Shown: in pieces, positions 35,053 through 46,547 of the stretch
Numbering within the stretch: the first letter of the stretch is position 1
How the letters are laid out: each line of letters starts with the position of its first letter
DNA from: Dactylorhiza incarnata
Lineage: Eukaryota > Streptophyta > Magnoliopsida > Asparagales > Orchidaceae
Length of the DNA: 64,000 nt
Direction: 5' to 3'
NCBI GenBank assembly: GCA_033032865.1
Contig: JAWHQI010000718.1
Span: 62,001 to 126,000 of the forward strand
Translations under genes and position numbers: made by a program
The notes under the pieces: generated by a model
The model's input: the letters and a program-made list of their open reading frames with translations, nothing else
Databases searched by the model: none
Told to the model about the DNA's origin: nothing

Positions 35053-36133
35053 CTAGTCTTTCAAGGAAAACGCAAGCAATGATGATGAGGGAGAATATGT
35101 TATTAATTTCATCATTGCCATCTGCTTTCCCTTCCACGACTGCCTCTCTAAATTACCCAAGAATGGGTCTATAAATTCATGCACCTGCAAAGGAATATGT
35201 GCAATATTTGAAATTAAAGCAGGAGGGGAAGCAGGAAGGATGAACTTATCAATATCTGCATTATAAGAAGGTTGATTAGGAAATAAAATGGACGAAGAAC
35301 TAAAAGAATCAAACAAAGGAGGAGTGATCCCGGTTTCACTCCTGGCAGGTTCCACAAAATACTCAATGCCGGTTGCAATAGTATCACTGCAGGCATAATA
35401 TGAGCAGCTAGGAACTTCGATGATGAGTTGGACCTTCTCCTCCGGTGATTAGGAAGAAACCTCAGTCACTAAAGATAAAATCCTCCTCAGTGTAACTCGG
35501 CACAACTTCAGACTCCTTAGGCTCATCCTGCACATCTAGAAATTCGGCAATAAGAGCTGAAGATACATGCATACTGATACAAGAAAATATCTGAGTAGAA
35601 ATAGGACTCAAGATAGAGTCCGATAGGAGTGAAGAAATATCACCAGATATAGAATCCACAGGAAATGATGGCACAATGGAGGAAGGAAACTCCACAATGT
35701 CGTAGTAGTGATCAACAACGATGATGATCGACGCATTCGTTGTGCTTCCAAGATGACCCAGGGGCCTAGCGTATATGTCATCAGTGATGGAAGGAGCGGT
35801 GGCATAGGAAGGCAGTGGAATGGAGATAAGTGTTGGCTCATCATCCTCTCCCAATTGCAATTTCCATTGCTCATAGTCTTTCAGCGCGTGATCAAAACTC
35901 TGACAACACAAGCTGCGCTTCCCAGTAGGTTTTGGCTGTGGAAAAGCCAAACCACCCGATGAAGGCGATGCTCGCGATGGGGACACATAATTATAATTGG
36001 TTGGTTCATTGTATGAAGATCTAGATTATCCATACGATGAACCATACCAATTATAATCATGGCTTGCTAGATGGCAATCATCACTAGAATGATTAAACGA
36101 TTTACACCACCTACATTGTTGATAAGCATACAT
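35053..36133 (-). pseudogene. Gag-like remnant of element E with a CCHC zinc knuckle
   Basis: A minus-strand frame from the ATG at 36,133 encodes CRWCKSFNHSSDDC (36,075-36,116), an exact CX2CX4HX4C knuckle of the retroviral nucleocapsid type. It meets a TAA at 36,026-36,028. The same frame then runs open through 35,986 to 35,462 (about 174 codons from an alternative start) with SLCCQSFDHALKDY, a decayed second knuckle in which the first and last cysteines are Ser and Tyr, followed by an acidic, serine-rich stretch. A further frame (35,053-35,355) may be its end. I infer an RNA-binding Gag-like protein; the family is not recognised with certainty. Confidence 0.6.
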
Positions 36134-36351
36134 ATTGGTGCAAAGAAGGATTCACTAATAATATAAGTTAAAAGAAAATCTTAGTATGCACGATGGAAAA
36201 TTTAAATCAACAGAAACCTGATTTTTAAAATACTTAAAAACAGATAAAAAAAGAGAATTTACAAATACTAAATTAAAACAAATGCGATATACAAATGGAA
36301 AAGAACTTTATCTCTTGTCACTCTCTCTCAAGAAAACTCACACGACTGTGT
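36134..36351 (-). other. 5' leader of element E
   Basis: About 220 A-rich bases between the primer site and the first ATG of the gag-like remnant. Nothing else is visible. Confidence 0.6.
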
Positions 36352-36369
36352 TCCCCGGCAACGGCGCCA
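36352..36369 (-). promoter_or_regulatory. Primer-binding site of element E (tRNA-Asp type)
   Basis: Identical to the primer sites of A and F and at the same six-base distance from the LTR. Confidence 0.95.
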
Positions 36370-36375
36370 AAAACT

Positions 36376-38009
36376 TGATGCGCAAATCTAGCACACCGCT
36401 ATAAGCGGTAGCAAGACTGCGGCACGAAACGGCAGTGAACCGGTCTTTGTCAAGTAATAATATGAGGAAGTAAATCCCCAAGTATCGAATCTCTCAAGGA
36501 ACACAGTAAGGTGGAGTTAACGTTCGAGGAAGGACTTGAGATCGAAGAGCTTTGGTCAGATGGAATGCGGAGGGGGGTTGATTTGGTTGTGGAAAATAAA
36601 GAAAAACAACTACAACTACTCCTATGCAATGCCGCTATGCAATGCTTCGCTTGGAGGAATGGAGACTAGGCAGGCCTTGAGCGCACTGCTTCACAAGGGC
36701 GGATGAACGAGAAGGTAAGCGGATGAGGTGAGTGTAACTGCGGAAAGGTTTGAGGGCCGTTAGCACCTCTTGGCTAGGCGGATGGATTACACGGGCCGCT
36801 ATGCACCGCTTCGCTACGCGGATGGAAGAGTAGGCATACAGAGTGGAAGAGTAGTTAAGCGGAATGGAAGAGTGGGCTAACGGAATGAAGTGGAGGGTGA
36901 GTGGATTTGGTGGCGCACCTCAAATATACATATAAACAAGATAATTTCATAAAAATGAAATAAACATTACAAATCAAGGTTTATAGTGCACATCATCAAT
37001 ATAATGGAGATCTAGTTACATTCATCAAAACAAAAGGAAGGAGTGCAAGAGAATCGACCACATCCGAAGCCTCGTTGGGATTCACGGTAGGAATCATCGG
37101 GTTGTCAATCCGCGTCCTCGCTCGGTCCGCAACTACGTCCGGGGTAGAGGACGGTTGTCACTTCCTCCCAATGGAGTCGTCTTCTTCATCTCACGACCCG
37201 ATCTACTCCGGTGCGAAGCTTTCCTTGCTTAATGATGAGTGTAGGACTAGAATCCCCTCCTTGGAAGCTCTTGGATGATTGAGGCGGCCTAGGGCAAAGC
37301 CCTCATGGAAGGGTGGAAGAAAATGGAGCTGGAGGTCTCCTTGCGGTGGAAATGGAGGAACTGAATCAGGTTTTTTACTAGGGAAGAACACTGCGCTTTT
37401 ATAGAAAAGAGTCAGAAAAATGGTCACACACGGTCGAACGCACGACCGTGCGATAATAATAGTAAAGACAGCGCAGGAAGACGACCTGGAGCGCCCATGC
37501 TATTTACTCACGCACGGGCAAATCCTCCCGTGCGTCAAAACGCACGGGTAAATTCAGAAGGGATAAAAACAAGGCCAAATAGGTTGAGCGTGCGATTCCT
37601 TCACGCACGGGCGCTACCCGTGCGCAGAGACGCACGATCAACGACAGATCATCAGTTTCCTCCTCAGCAAAGGGCGCACGACCGAAATCGACCGTGCGCC
37701 AACATAACGCACGATCGTGCGATATGTACAGACATGAACTTAGGCTGAAACTGATGAAATGTCCACCTGCATTAGCCACAACAAAAATGGGAATACCCTT
37801 CCAGCACTAGAAATAAAGCACAAAAAGAATGAGGAGCACGATGTGCTTACCCTCAACACTAAAACGTGCAAACGCACACCACAACGAGCCTATAAGCGCA
37901 CTAAGCAAGGAATAACAAATATGAACAAAAACATGCCTAAGGTGTAGTGCATATACTAGAAATACGGCCCAGATGAGTCCATAAATGTGTATATAATTGG
38001 GACTCATCA
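36376..38009 (-). repeat. 5' LTR of element E
   Basis: About 1,634 bp, pairs with 18,077-19,717. TATA box at 37,396-37,404 and hairpins at about 37,428-37,725. An 11-base indel and many substitutions fall within the hairpin region. Confidence 0.93.
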
Positions 38010-38014
38010 GTTGG

Positions 38015-38159
38015 CACTAGTTCTAAGGCTTAGTGGACATACTTAATGTGAATCCCGCATGGGCACACCACTGCTTCTGTTAATTCTGTTTGTCCTCAAA
38101 CAGAAGAGTCGAGCGGGGGTTGAACCATGGGGTAATGGACTTCTTATCTCAGGAATGTT
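38015..38159 (-). other. Leader of element D, 5' side of the E insertion
   Basis: About 145 bases between the D primer site and the E insertion point, with no gene. Together with 14,244-18,071 it makes up the whole interior of D. Confidence 0.7.
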
Positions 38160-38173
38160 GCAAGCTGATACCA
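38160..38173 (-). promoter_or_regulatory. Primer-binding site of element D (tRNA-iMet type)
   Basis: The minus strand reads TGGTATCAGCTTGC two bases after the LTR end. The first ten bases match the initiator-tRNA-Met primer site used by chromoviruses and copia elements. It sets the orientation of D. Confidence 0.85.
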
Positions 38174-38175
38174 TT

Positions 38176-41100
38176 TGTAAGACCCCCCTCCCCTGCACTC
38201 CCGGAACACAAGACACAACCGAGGGATGTCCTATGCATAGAACAGCAGCCTTGTAGTAGTGTCAGCACACGGGTTAAACTGTACCACAAGATGTCTATCC
38301 TACCGGCTAAACCAATAACATCATGTCAACCCATCAATAATGAAAAAACAACATAAGCCATAGATTCACAATTAAGTAAAGATGTCCCATCAAGTACAAA
38401 AGGACGGGTATCTACAAAGCTTCTGCAAAATATCAGAGGGAAAAATTTGCTCTAAGGCTATATTTCAAAACACTGACTCACATCTGTCACAGATGGTAAC
38501 AAAGGTATCGTAGTCTCAGGCCTTGTCTCTCAGGCCTAGCTATCCTCCTACGTCGTACGTTGCTGCTCCACCTGCCGCTGCGTGTCCTCCTATAAATAGT
38601 GACGTAGCAACCATTAGTCATAAAGACTAAGTGGCTTCACATCCTCTCCCCGGTGACTCATAGGCACATGGCGGAAGGATGGAGGGAGAATGCTGCAATA
38701 CAATCAGTAATATACAATATAGCAAGTGGCAAGGACATATAAATCACAGTAGAGAGTCAAGAGTATAATAGTACATCTACTCTAGCAGTATAGCCAACAA
38801 TAGAGTTTAATAGTACATCTACTCTAGCAGTATAGTCAGCAACAGAGTATAATAGAGCAAGTATATACAAAACTGAATTAAACTTAACTTATAAGAATGA
38901 CCATACAAGCTTATAAGTTAAGGGTCTTTTGCAATAATAAGTAACTCATCATATAAAGGTGCCAATAGAAGTTTATATGATGAGGATCTGTACGTGGTGC
39001 ATTGCAATGAATGTATGTATGAAGACTCACCCATGATTTACGCATGCACTCTGATTTTCTATGTCGACATAGACTTTTACTTCCCACTTTTTGAGGGTAA
39101 CTAACCTCTCAGGCATCACCCGTCGTGAACAGACGGTGACAGTAAATTGGACTCTTTAATACTAGGTGGGTACGCACACTACCAGACCTAGGACTTACGT
39201 ACGCCTCGATGATAAGAACACAATTGTGGAGCACCTGTATATTAGACACGGAAGGGGTCTTGGTAAGTAAAAAACCAACAGCCCAGCCCAACCGGTCAAT
39301 GACACGGAAGGTGTCTTTGGATGTAAACAGAAAGAGCTCAGTCCAACTGGCCAAGATCTATCTGCCAGCTCCCGTTAGTGTGATGACTGGTGAGCCCATA
39401 GATCTGCTACAAGTAATCCTCCAATAAGGATCATTTTGCAATTGTGTGAAGAATATACACACCCAAGTAATTCCCATGCACAACTCATGCTATCAAGCAC
39501 CCAAGGACTCCTAACCAAGTCCATAACATAGTTACTATTATAAGTTCAATCAATGTTAATTAGAATGCAAGGACCTACCAACCGGTTTCTTAACATAACA
39601 CCATAAGATATAACCATATCCTATAATCCACACCAACCATCACTGCTACCCATAGCAAGTTGTCATTACTCATGTGCAATGGCAGGCATATGTAAGGGAA
39701 ATAACATCCTTGATCCTACAGGACAACTAGTGTGTTTAATGTCATGTCCAAGTTTACTATATACATCTGCCCAAATGTGTAAATAGTACCAATCCTCATG
39801 CTCGATTCACAACATGCTTTGAACGCAATTGAATTCATATGCATTATTCGATCATGCTTAGTCAATGCCAATCATTTCAAACCCGTTCTCCTAAATGGTC
39901 ATCAATCGTAATCTCTACTAAATGGTTATCACAAATCTAACTCTCTGAAAGATTCTCAAGTGATATAGAAACGGATTTATACATGTTTCAAAAATTCTTG
40001 TCTAAATGAGCACCTTAATATTTCATTTCAGCATAATAATTTACAACGGCACTATTAATTATGGGCTCATTTCAAAGATGAATCCTCTAAAACTTCTACC
40101 ATAGATCATAATTTATACTTGAGACATTCCCACCAATTTTCGACCTCATTGTATTACACAATGCTTGTTTATGGTACTTTCATTTACATGATACAATAGG
40201 CAAATTCATATCAAATATGTATTCAAAAATTCTGAAACTTAACTGGGGTGATCACAATATCACCAGGTACATTTCTAACAAATTTTATAAGCATCTGATA
40301 AACATTTTGAGAGAAATTGATATAACATCAAAACTCTATTCATATTCATTAATGTGTACTAAAACATGATTTCTGGGAGCTACAGACCAACAAAAATAAT
40401 GTGCCACCCCATTCCGAAAAGGTACGCCAAGGGCTACATCTTTCGTGTTGAGTCCAAGGTCCATATCTAATCCTAACCTTTAAAAAATTTAATTTGAACC
40501 CAACAAAATAAATCTGGACAGCAAGTTGTCCTGTACATAAATAAGATCATTTTCTGCATAGCCATTTTCAGTTTCACTTTTCCGGAGCTACAGAGCTCCC
40601 CTGAAAATGCACAACCAATCATTGGAAAGGTCTCTCCGAGGTCTACAACTTTTGTGTTGAGCGCAAGACCTGAATGTGGCCAGATCATGCCTACAAAATA
40701 GGATTGAAGTCCGTCACGTGCAGAAAACAAATTTTTGCCAAAATATTATAAAATCTGCACGGATCTTAAGACAGATGAGCATCATCTATTCATCTTCATC
40801 CTACAACACACACATAAATCCTTTCTCCTTCTCTCCTCCAATACTCCTTTAATAGACCACCTCTCTTCACGAAATCAAGTCCTACAACTTCGTATTGAAT
40901 GGGGGAATTGATTGAAGATATTTTCTCGGCGAATGACGCCTTAGAACGGAAGTTCTAGTGGGGTCTCTTCTTAGAAAACTCCATTAATCTTGCTAAATTT
41001 AAGCTCCCTTGAGCCCAATATCTCTCTTATTTCAGATATAAAGATCTAGCACCAAGGGATAGGGGGCAGAAGACACCTCATTCGCGGCCACGGATCAAAT

Positions 41101-42158
41101 GCTCTTTCTTGGTGGCATGGGGATCGTCGTCTCCGGCGAGCATGCTTCAAGTGGAGCTCTTAAGCTTGATTTCCTTCAAGTAGGTGGTTGGTTTCAATTC
41201 TCAAGGTTCTTGTGAGGGTGAGTAGGAAGGGAAAATGAGAAGGAACTTTTGGATCGGCTCTTCCTTCAAGGTTCGGCTGATAGAAATGGTTTTCCCATAC
41301 TTCGGACAGGACACCTAGTCACATGCCATTCTTTCATTGGTTCAGATCACCTTTTTACTTGAAATGCAGAGGATAAGGTATGACCTTAAAGGATTATTCA
41401 ACGCCATCAGAATACTTAACCGAAAAATTGCGAGGAAAAGCTGGGCTCGACAAATTCGTTGAGTGGACTCAATGAATATCGAGACCCCACGACGTTCATT
41501 GAGTTCTCTCGATGATTCAGCAAGACACTCAAAGATTCATCGAGACACTCGACGATTCGTCAACACTCGACAATTCGTCAAGACACATGATAATTCATCG
41601 AGACACTCGATGATTCTTCGTGACACTCGACGATTGGTCGAGACACTCGACGATTTGTCGAGACACTCGATGATTCATCGAGACACTCGACGATTCCTCG
41701 AGACATTCGACGATTCAGTCGTGACACTCAACGAATCATCGTGACACTCGATAATTCATCGTGACACATGATGATTCGTCGTGACACTCAACGATTCATC
41801 GTGACACTCGATGATTTGTCATGACACTCGATGATTCGTCGTGACACTCGATGATTCGTCGTGACACTCGATGATTCTTCGAGTCCAATCGACTTTTCGT
41901 CGACTCCACTCGACGAACTGTCGAGTCACCTCGACGACATTTTGGAGCTATGTTAAATTTGCTCAATGATCAGGCTATCAGGTTGTGCCCTCAATGTGGT
42001 CCTTTCCTAATTAAATATTCCTAAAATTTCCTCCTAAACTCTTGTCGGTCGAGTCTCAATCTAAACCACCTCAAGGTTCTGGGCTTCCACCGAGCCTGAG
42101 ACAAATCTCGGCGACACAACACACTCCTGAGGGGTCTACCTCGAATTGGGATGTTACA
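38176..42158 (-). repeat. 5' LTR of element D
   Basis: About 3,983 bp, 184 bp longer than its partner, mostly because its TCGA minisatellite (41,448-41,935) is longer. Ends TGTAACATCCC and GGTCTTACA on the minus strand. Confidence 0.92.
41448..41935. repeat. Expanded TCGACGA/TCGTCGA minisatellite (right LTR of D)
   Basis: More than twenty units of 20-21 bp. Toward its right side the unit changes from 'cgagacac' to 'cgtgacac', a block of near-identical copies absent from the left LTR, so it expanded after insertion. Confidence 0.85.
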
Positions 42159-42163
42159 CAGAG

Positions 42164-42660
42164 TATAAGAGCTAATGTCGTTGCTGATTTGCAACCAAAA
42201 ACCCTATACATTGAATACCGGTGGAAATTCGGTGGCAAGGGCGGAGTACGCAGGAGAGATAGTGAAACCGACGTCCAAAAAGCCCATAAAACTATTAAAT
42301 TGATGCAAGGTGAGGGTAAACATCCATCCACCCACTCAAAATTCCAGCATATTTTCTTGCTCACCCCAATAATAATTATAAGAGGATAGGAACTCAATAG
42401 TGTGTTCAAGTAGGTGGGCTCTAAATTAACAAAGAAAGCTCTCCATGACGGAACAGACAAATGCTCATAGACAACACTATCTTGATTGATGTCCACCTAG
42501 ACACTCCAATCAAGTGTCTGATAAAGCCCGGACGGCTTGGTGCGGAAGCGCGCACACCGTTGAATATGAATGGGGTTTGTGAAGTTGAGCATGGACATGA
42601 TGGTGGCAGGATCATCCTCTGCGGCGGAAGATGAATCGAGAAGCGATGCGGGGAGGCCAT
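42164..42660 (-). pseudogene. Athila ORF-1 (envelope-like) remnant, upstream half
   Basis: From an ATG at 42,660, frames read VYEHLSVPSWRAFF and EPTYLNTLLSSY, then in a neighbouring frame HTIEFLSSY and FTLTLHQFNSFMGF. These correspond to the 'EPTY.ELTLEFLSS' and 'LTL.EFN..MGF' motifs of the Athila ORF-1 family. At least one frameshift and several stops make it dead. The downstream half is at 9859-10,439, with the joint exactly at the D target site. Confidence 0.65.
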
Positions 42661-43218
42661 GGAAAGAAAGAAAAGAGGAGAAAGTGTAAATGATGGGCTG
42701 GAAATAAGAGAAATAATGTAGGAAGTCTGGAAGTGGTGAGGAGAGAAATAGGGGGGTCGGCCACTTTAAAATATTAAAATTTGGAAGTCACGCCCTTAGG
42801 TCACGAGGTGACAAGAGGGCGTGTAAATTTTAAAGGGTCAAATTGGCAGAGATTCGATCAAAAAGTGAATCTGGCGAGGTCACGCCCTATGTGCACGACG
42901 TGAGCGAGGGCATGTCCAGCCATAAAATACTTTTGACTAGTAAGAAATTTTTTAAATTTGAAGGTTGCCAGTTCATCGGAATGTCACAATCGGAGGTCAC
43001 TCGTGATATTTGGGCGTGACGCTTTCACGGGCTAGATTCAGACAAATTGGTTGGTCGTGACAAAATCATGACCTGACTACAATGAAAGGTGTCAGCATGG
43101 CTATGGCTCATTCTGGTCACACCCTAGTCACTGCATGATAAAAGGGCGTGACTTATAAAAAAAATGGAAGACATCTTCTGGTCGTGAGCAGTCCCGGGAA
43201 GTGTTGTTTGAAATGTTA
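42661..43218 (-). other. Promoter-like / LTR-like segment upstream of the ORF-1 remnant
   Basis: Minus-strand order is hairpin pieces (43,150 to 42,788), an A/T-rich TATA-like stretch near 42,765, a pyrimidine-rich leader and the ATG at 42,660. In F the LTR continues about 1.7 kb past the TATA box; here only about 100 bases separate the two, so LTR end, primer site, gag and pol have been lost. Confidence 0.5.
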
Positions 43219-44295
43219 TGTAACACCCCACTTTTAAGAAATTGGCCCGAGAAAGGAAGTGCTGCCAGGATTCGTCGAAAGGTCTCGGCGAACATGTTTT
43301 ATTTGGCGTGTTTCATCGAGTTGTTTCGATGAACATAATTTATTTTGCGAGAGTTAGTGAATGATCTCGACGAATCGTCGAAAGGTCTCGAATAGTCTCG
43401 ATGAACACAGTTTTTTGTCTTAGTCTCGATGAAGTCGTCGGAAGGACTCGACTAATTCCGGCGGTCTTAATGATTCATTGAAAGGACTCGATGAATGCGA
43501 TGGCCTCAACGAATCATCAGAAATACTTGACGAGTACAACCAGAGTGAGTACTTTACCTGTTTTAGAAGTGACCGAAATGTAAGTGCTGATCCTTCATAG
43601 CAGCTGTCCAGATCCACTTGACATGTCGATCCGACGGCTGTCATGATTTCGAAATCATTTAAAGGATATTAGAAAGTGAACTTTAGTTTTATTATTACCT
43701 TTACACTCTCTCTCCAAACTTGGGAAAGGTGACAGCCAAGGAAGAAGAAGAATACACTTTCCGCCATTGACGGAGCTTCAAAGCTCCGAATTGCGAGACA
43801 TTTCTAGATCCACGGAGTGCAACCCAGTCCTGTTCTTTCCATCCAATTGAAATCTCAGATTCATGGTGCCAAAGAGAGTGGGAAGGGTAACGATCCTTCC
43901 TTCGGGTCTTAGGATGTGTTTGGTCCTCCCATTCCTTTTTCTATGCATTTTGAGGTTGTCTCTTTCACTAATTAGTGAAGTGTAGGACTTACTATAGTTC
44001 TTCAGAACTCCGGGTAGATTGTGTCCATCCGCAACATTTATTGCAAGTAGAAATCTGGTAGACGTATGGATTTAGGCATTTTGTTTGAAGCATACCTGTG
44101 TTCGTTAGCCAGGATCGGTGATGCTTGATTGTGATGTGCATTTAGGTTAAGCTTAGAATGCGTGCTGAAGATTGACTCTGTGAGAAATGGAATCGTATTG
44201 CATGACTTGAAATTTAGGTGTCTTTCTGAGAGACTAACGTAAGCCCCATGCTTGGAATGTGGTTGAATGCAAACCTTCCACATTTAATTGAATGG
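43219..44295 (+). repeat. Chromovirus-type LTR fragment, possibly solo
   Basis: It starts TGTAACACCCC, typical for Tekay/Del-like LTRs, and has TCGTCGA/TCGACGA repeats at 43,270-43,510. The region then resembles a leader with pyrimidine-rich stretches. The right edge is set only by where the Athila gag copy begins. I find no duplication of the flanking bases. Confidence 0.5.
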
Positions 44296-45772
44296 TTGCT
44301 ATATCCTTAAATTTCTTTTTATTTGATAATAAATCCTTTTAAGTATTTTGCATATTTCGACATTTGCGCTATGGCTTCCCAAATAGGTAAATTTATATGG
44401 ATATGTTTACACAATTCCAAAAATTTACCGTAATTACATCCATCTGATCTTTTTAATTTTGATGGGTAGGGAATATAATTTTGAAATTCTTTGATTTCAT
44501 TGGAAAGAGAGGAGATGGCGTAGAAATGATTACCACCAATTCAACTGATTTGATAGTAGTTACCTTCTTCACACTCCGTAGTGTGATCGCCTTTGCATGC
44601 TCCTTTGGGTTGGGCTTGGTATTGCCCGGTAATGCTCCTTGTTGGCAATCAGAGAGCATTTTTTCAATTTACCCAATTTGGTTCTCCAAGTTGCGAACAG
44701 ATGCTGTGAGATTATGGATGTTTGCATCGATGCTTACCGCATATTTGGAGAAACCTCCTCGATAGAAGGAGGCTATGGAGTTGCGGTGGTGGAAATCCAG
44801 ATGGATTTGCGTTTGGGGGATGCATCGCATTCCCTTGATTACTCCATGAGAAGTTGGGAAAACTCCTCCAACCCAGATTACAGGTGTTGTAGTAGAGGTT
44901 GTTGTTGGGGTTGAAGGGCGGTCTGTTTGGATTGCCCATATAATCTACTTGTTTCGCCTCAATTTGAGATGGCTCCCAGGTTGGTCCGGAGGAGGAAGCA
45001 GACATCTCCTCAATTATCTTGTTTAATAGCTCAACCTGTAGAAATAAATTAGTAATAGTATCAATTTCATACATCCGGACCAATTTATTTGGGTGAGAAC
45101 GGGGTGTACTCCATTGGCAGGTATTCATTTTCATTCCTTCAATTAGCTCTTATGTTCTCGACGGAATTTTATTATTTAATGTAGCACCAACGGTGGAGCC
45201 AATCATTTGCCGAGTTTGGAAATTAAGGCAATTATAAAATGTTTGAATTTTCAACTAATCAGGGATTGCATGATGTGGACAATGGCGAAGTAATTCCTAA
45301 AAACACTCTCAAGTATCATAATGAGTTTCAAATTCATCTTGGGAGTAAGAAGAAATATCTTTATGTAATTTTGCCGATTTGGCAAGCAGAAAATATTTTG
45401 TAAGAAACTGTTCCGTCATTTGGGCTCATGTAGTGATGGATACTCTAGGAAGATAGAATTTAGCCACAGCTTAGCCTTAGTGCGTTAAGTAAAAGGAAAT
45501 ATCTGAAGAAGAATGGCAATGTCGGAGACCCCATTGATCTTAAATGTGTCGCATATCTCTAAGAACTTAGAGATATACAAATTAGGATCTTCATCATGCA
45601 AACAATCAAATTTTACATATTGTTGTAGCATTTGTATGATGTTTGGTTTTAATTCAAAATTGTTGTTCGCTATAGCAGGTCGAACAATGCTTGATTATGT
45701 ACCATCCAAATTTGGTCGGGCATAATAGGACATGGTTCGTTGCTCTGCCGCATTAGGATTTGGATCACCCAT
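44296..45772 (-). pseudogene. Decayed Athila gag (element fragment related to A and F)
   Basis: From the ATG at 45,772 (MGDPNPNA) the minus strand follows Athila gag with many stops and frameshifts: TMSYYARPNL, FLEICDTFKINGVSD, a Q/N-rich part, NPKEHAKAITLR, and ends near the position equivalent to 2700 in element A. It keeps the 39-nt stretch that A has lost. The rest of gag, protease and pol is missing at the 44,296 breakpoint. Confidence 0.8.
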
Positions 45773-46015
45773 GTTCTCAAAATTAGTTTCTCCTACGGAA
45801 TCTTCGATTGTTGATCTCGAATTTGTCGCGCAAGATCTAAGGCATTGTCTAATGGTATGCTCAATTTCGGGGTCAAAAGGAGGATATAAATTGTTAAAAG
45901 AACTCATTCAGATCATGCACTAGAGAAAGTATGAAAAGGGAAAAATAAAAAAGAAACAAAAATAAAATGATAAAATTAATAGATCTTCGCTTTTGTAATA
46001 TAAACAAAAATTTAC

Positions 46016-46033
46016 TCCCCGACAATGGTGCCA
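46016..46033 (-). promoter_or_regulatory. Degraded tRNA-Asp primer-binding site
   Basis: Two differences from the intact site in A, E and F, at the same distance from an LTR end (TGATAAC at 46,039). Confidence 0.8.
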
Positions 46034-46038
46034 AAACT

Positions 46039-46158
46039 TGATAACTACTTTTGTGTGTGATCCAAAATAATCTGATAAGGAAAGAGTACCTATCGTTTTA
46101 TAGTATAGGATATTTTACAGAAAATGCCAAGTGTGGTATTTTTCCGGGTCCGCTGAGT
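46039..46158 (-). repeat. LTR fragment of the decayed Athila element
   Basis: About 120 bases match the A LTR end (4462-4600), including 'cctatcg.tttatagtatagga' and 'gtatttttccggg'. It breaks off where a different repeat begins (TGTTGGTAATAGAGCC). Confidence 0.75.
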
Positions 46159-46547
46159 ACTGTTGGTAATAGAGCCTAACAATGTTACTGATTTGAGGAA
46201 GTGCTCAGGACAATGATAAAGTACAATTTGTATTTGATGTGCATTTGATGTGACATGAATAGGTCAGAATATCATATTCACAAAGCATAATATATAAGGA
46301 TCAAGCAAAAAATCTAAGGCAAATATCATCATGTTACCAAGATGCACACGCCGATATCGTTGAAATAACAAGCACCATAGTTCAGAAGACTCGTGAAGGA
46401 TCAAGGCTTACTGCAAAGTATAGGCTATATGTCCAGAACTTCTCTAAACTCACTAAGTCCAAAATCATCGAGAAGGACTGGACATATCGTCAAATAAGCA
46501 TTCATATATCGTTAAGACTACTCGCAGAACTCAGCAGAAGGCTTATG
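46159..46547 (-). other. Downstream flank of a copia gag fragment
   Basis: No gene is recognisable. It follows directly, on the minus strand, from the gag fragment and starts TGTTGG at its left edge, so it may include an LTR edge, but no partner repeat is visible. Confidence 0.35.

Larger units (their letters stand above)
18077..38009 (-). mobile_element. Element E: non-autonomous Athila/Tat-related LTR element with a gag-like remnant, interrupted by F
   Basis: Minus-strand order is 5' LTR (36,376-38,009), tRNA-Asp primer site (36,352-36,369), a gag-like remnant with a CCHC knuckle, a long non-coding interior, polypurine tract and 3' LTR (18,077-19,717). GTTGG flanks both ends. No RT, RNase H or integrase is visible. 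Its primer site and an internal conserved block (34,738-34,775) are shared with Athila element F, so it probably used Athila proteins in trans. A solo-LTR-like piece and then F were later inserted into it. Confidence 0.9.
10445..42158 (-). mobile_element. Element D: large non-autonomous gypsy-like element with 3.8-4.0 kb LTRs, host of elements E and F
   Basis: Read on the minus strand, both LTRs start TGTAACATCCC and end GGTCTTACA; this start is common in Tekay/Del-like chromoviruses. A tRNA-iMet primer site follows the right LTR, which is therefore the 5' LTR. CAGAG flanks both ends. After removal of E (18,072-38,014) only about 4 kb of interior remains, with no recognisable gag, protease, RT or integrase. 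I call it a large non-autonomous derivative of a Tekay-like element; the family assignment rests on LTR ends and primer site only. Confidence 0.88.
42159..43218 (-). mobile_element. Element C, 5' part: ORF-1 remnant and promoter-like or LTR fragment
   Basis: This piece resumes element C after D. It holds the upstream half of ORF-1 (42,164-42,660), then a pyrimidine-rich leader and decayed CACGCCC/GGGCGTG hairpins (42,788-43,150), as in Athila U3. No primer-binding site and no gag or pol lie between the hairpin zone and the ORF-1 start. It is cut at 43,219 by another LTR. Confidence 0.6.

Noticed and set aside
42159..42180. Primer-binding site after the right LTR of D ('cagagtataagagctaatg')
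   Set aside because: CAGAG is the target-site duplication, matching 10,440-10,444. The true primer site is at 38,160-38,173 on the minus strand.
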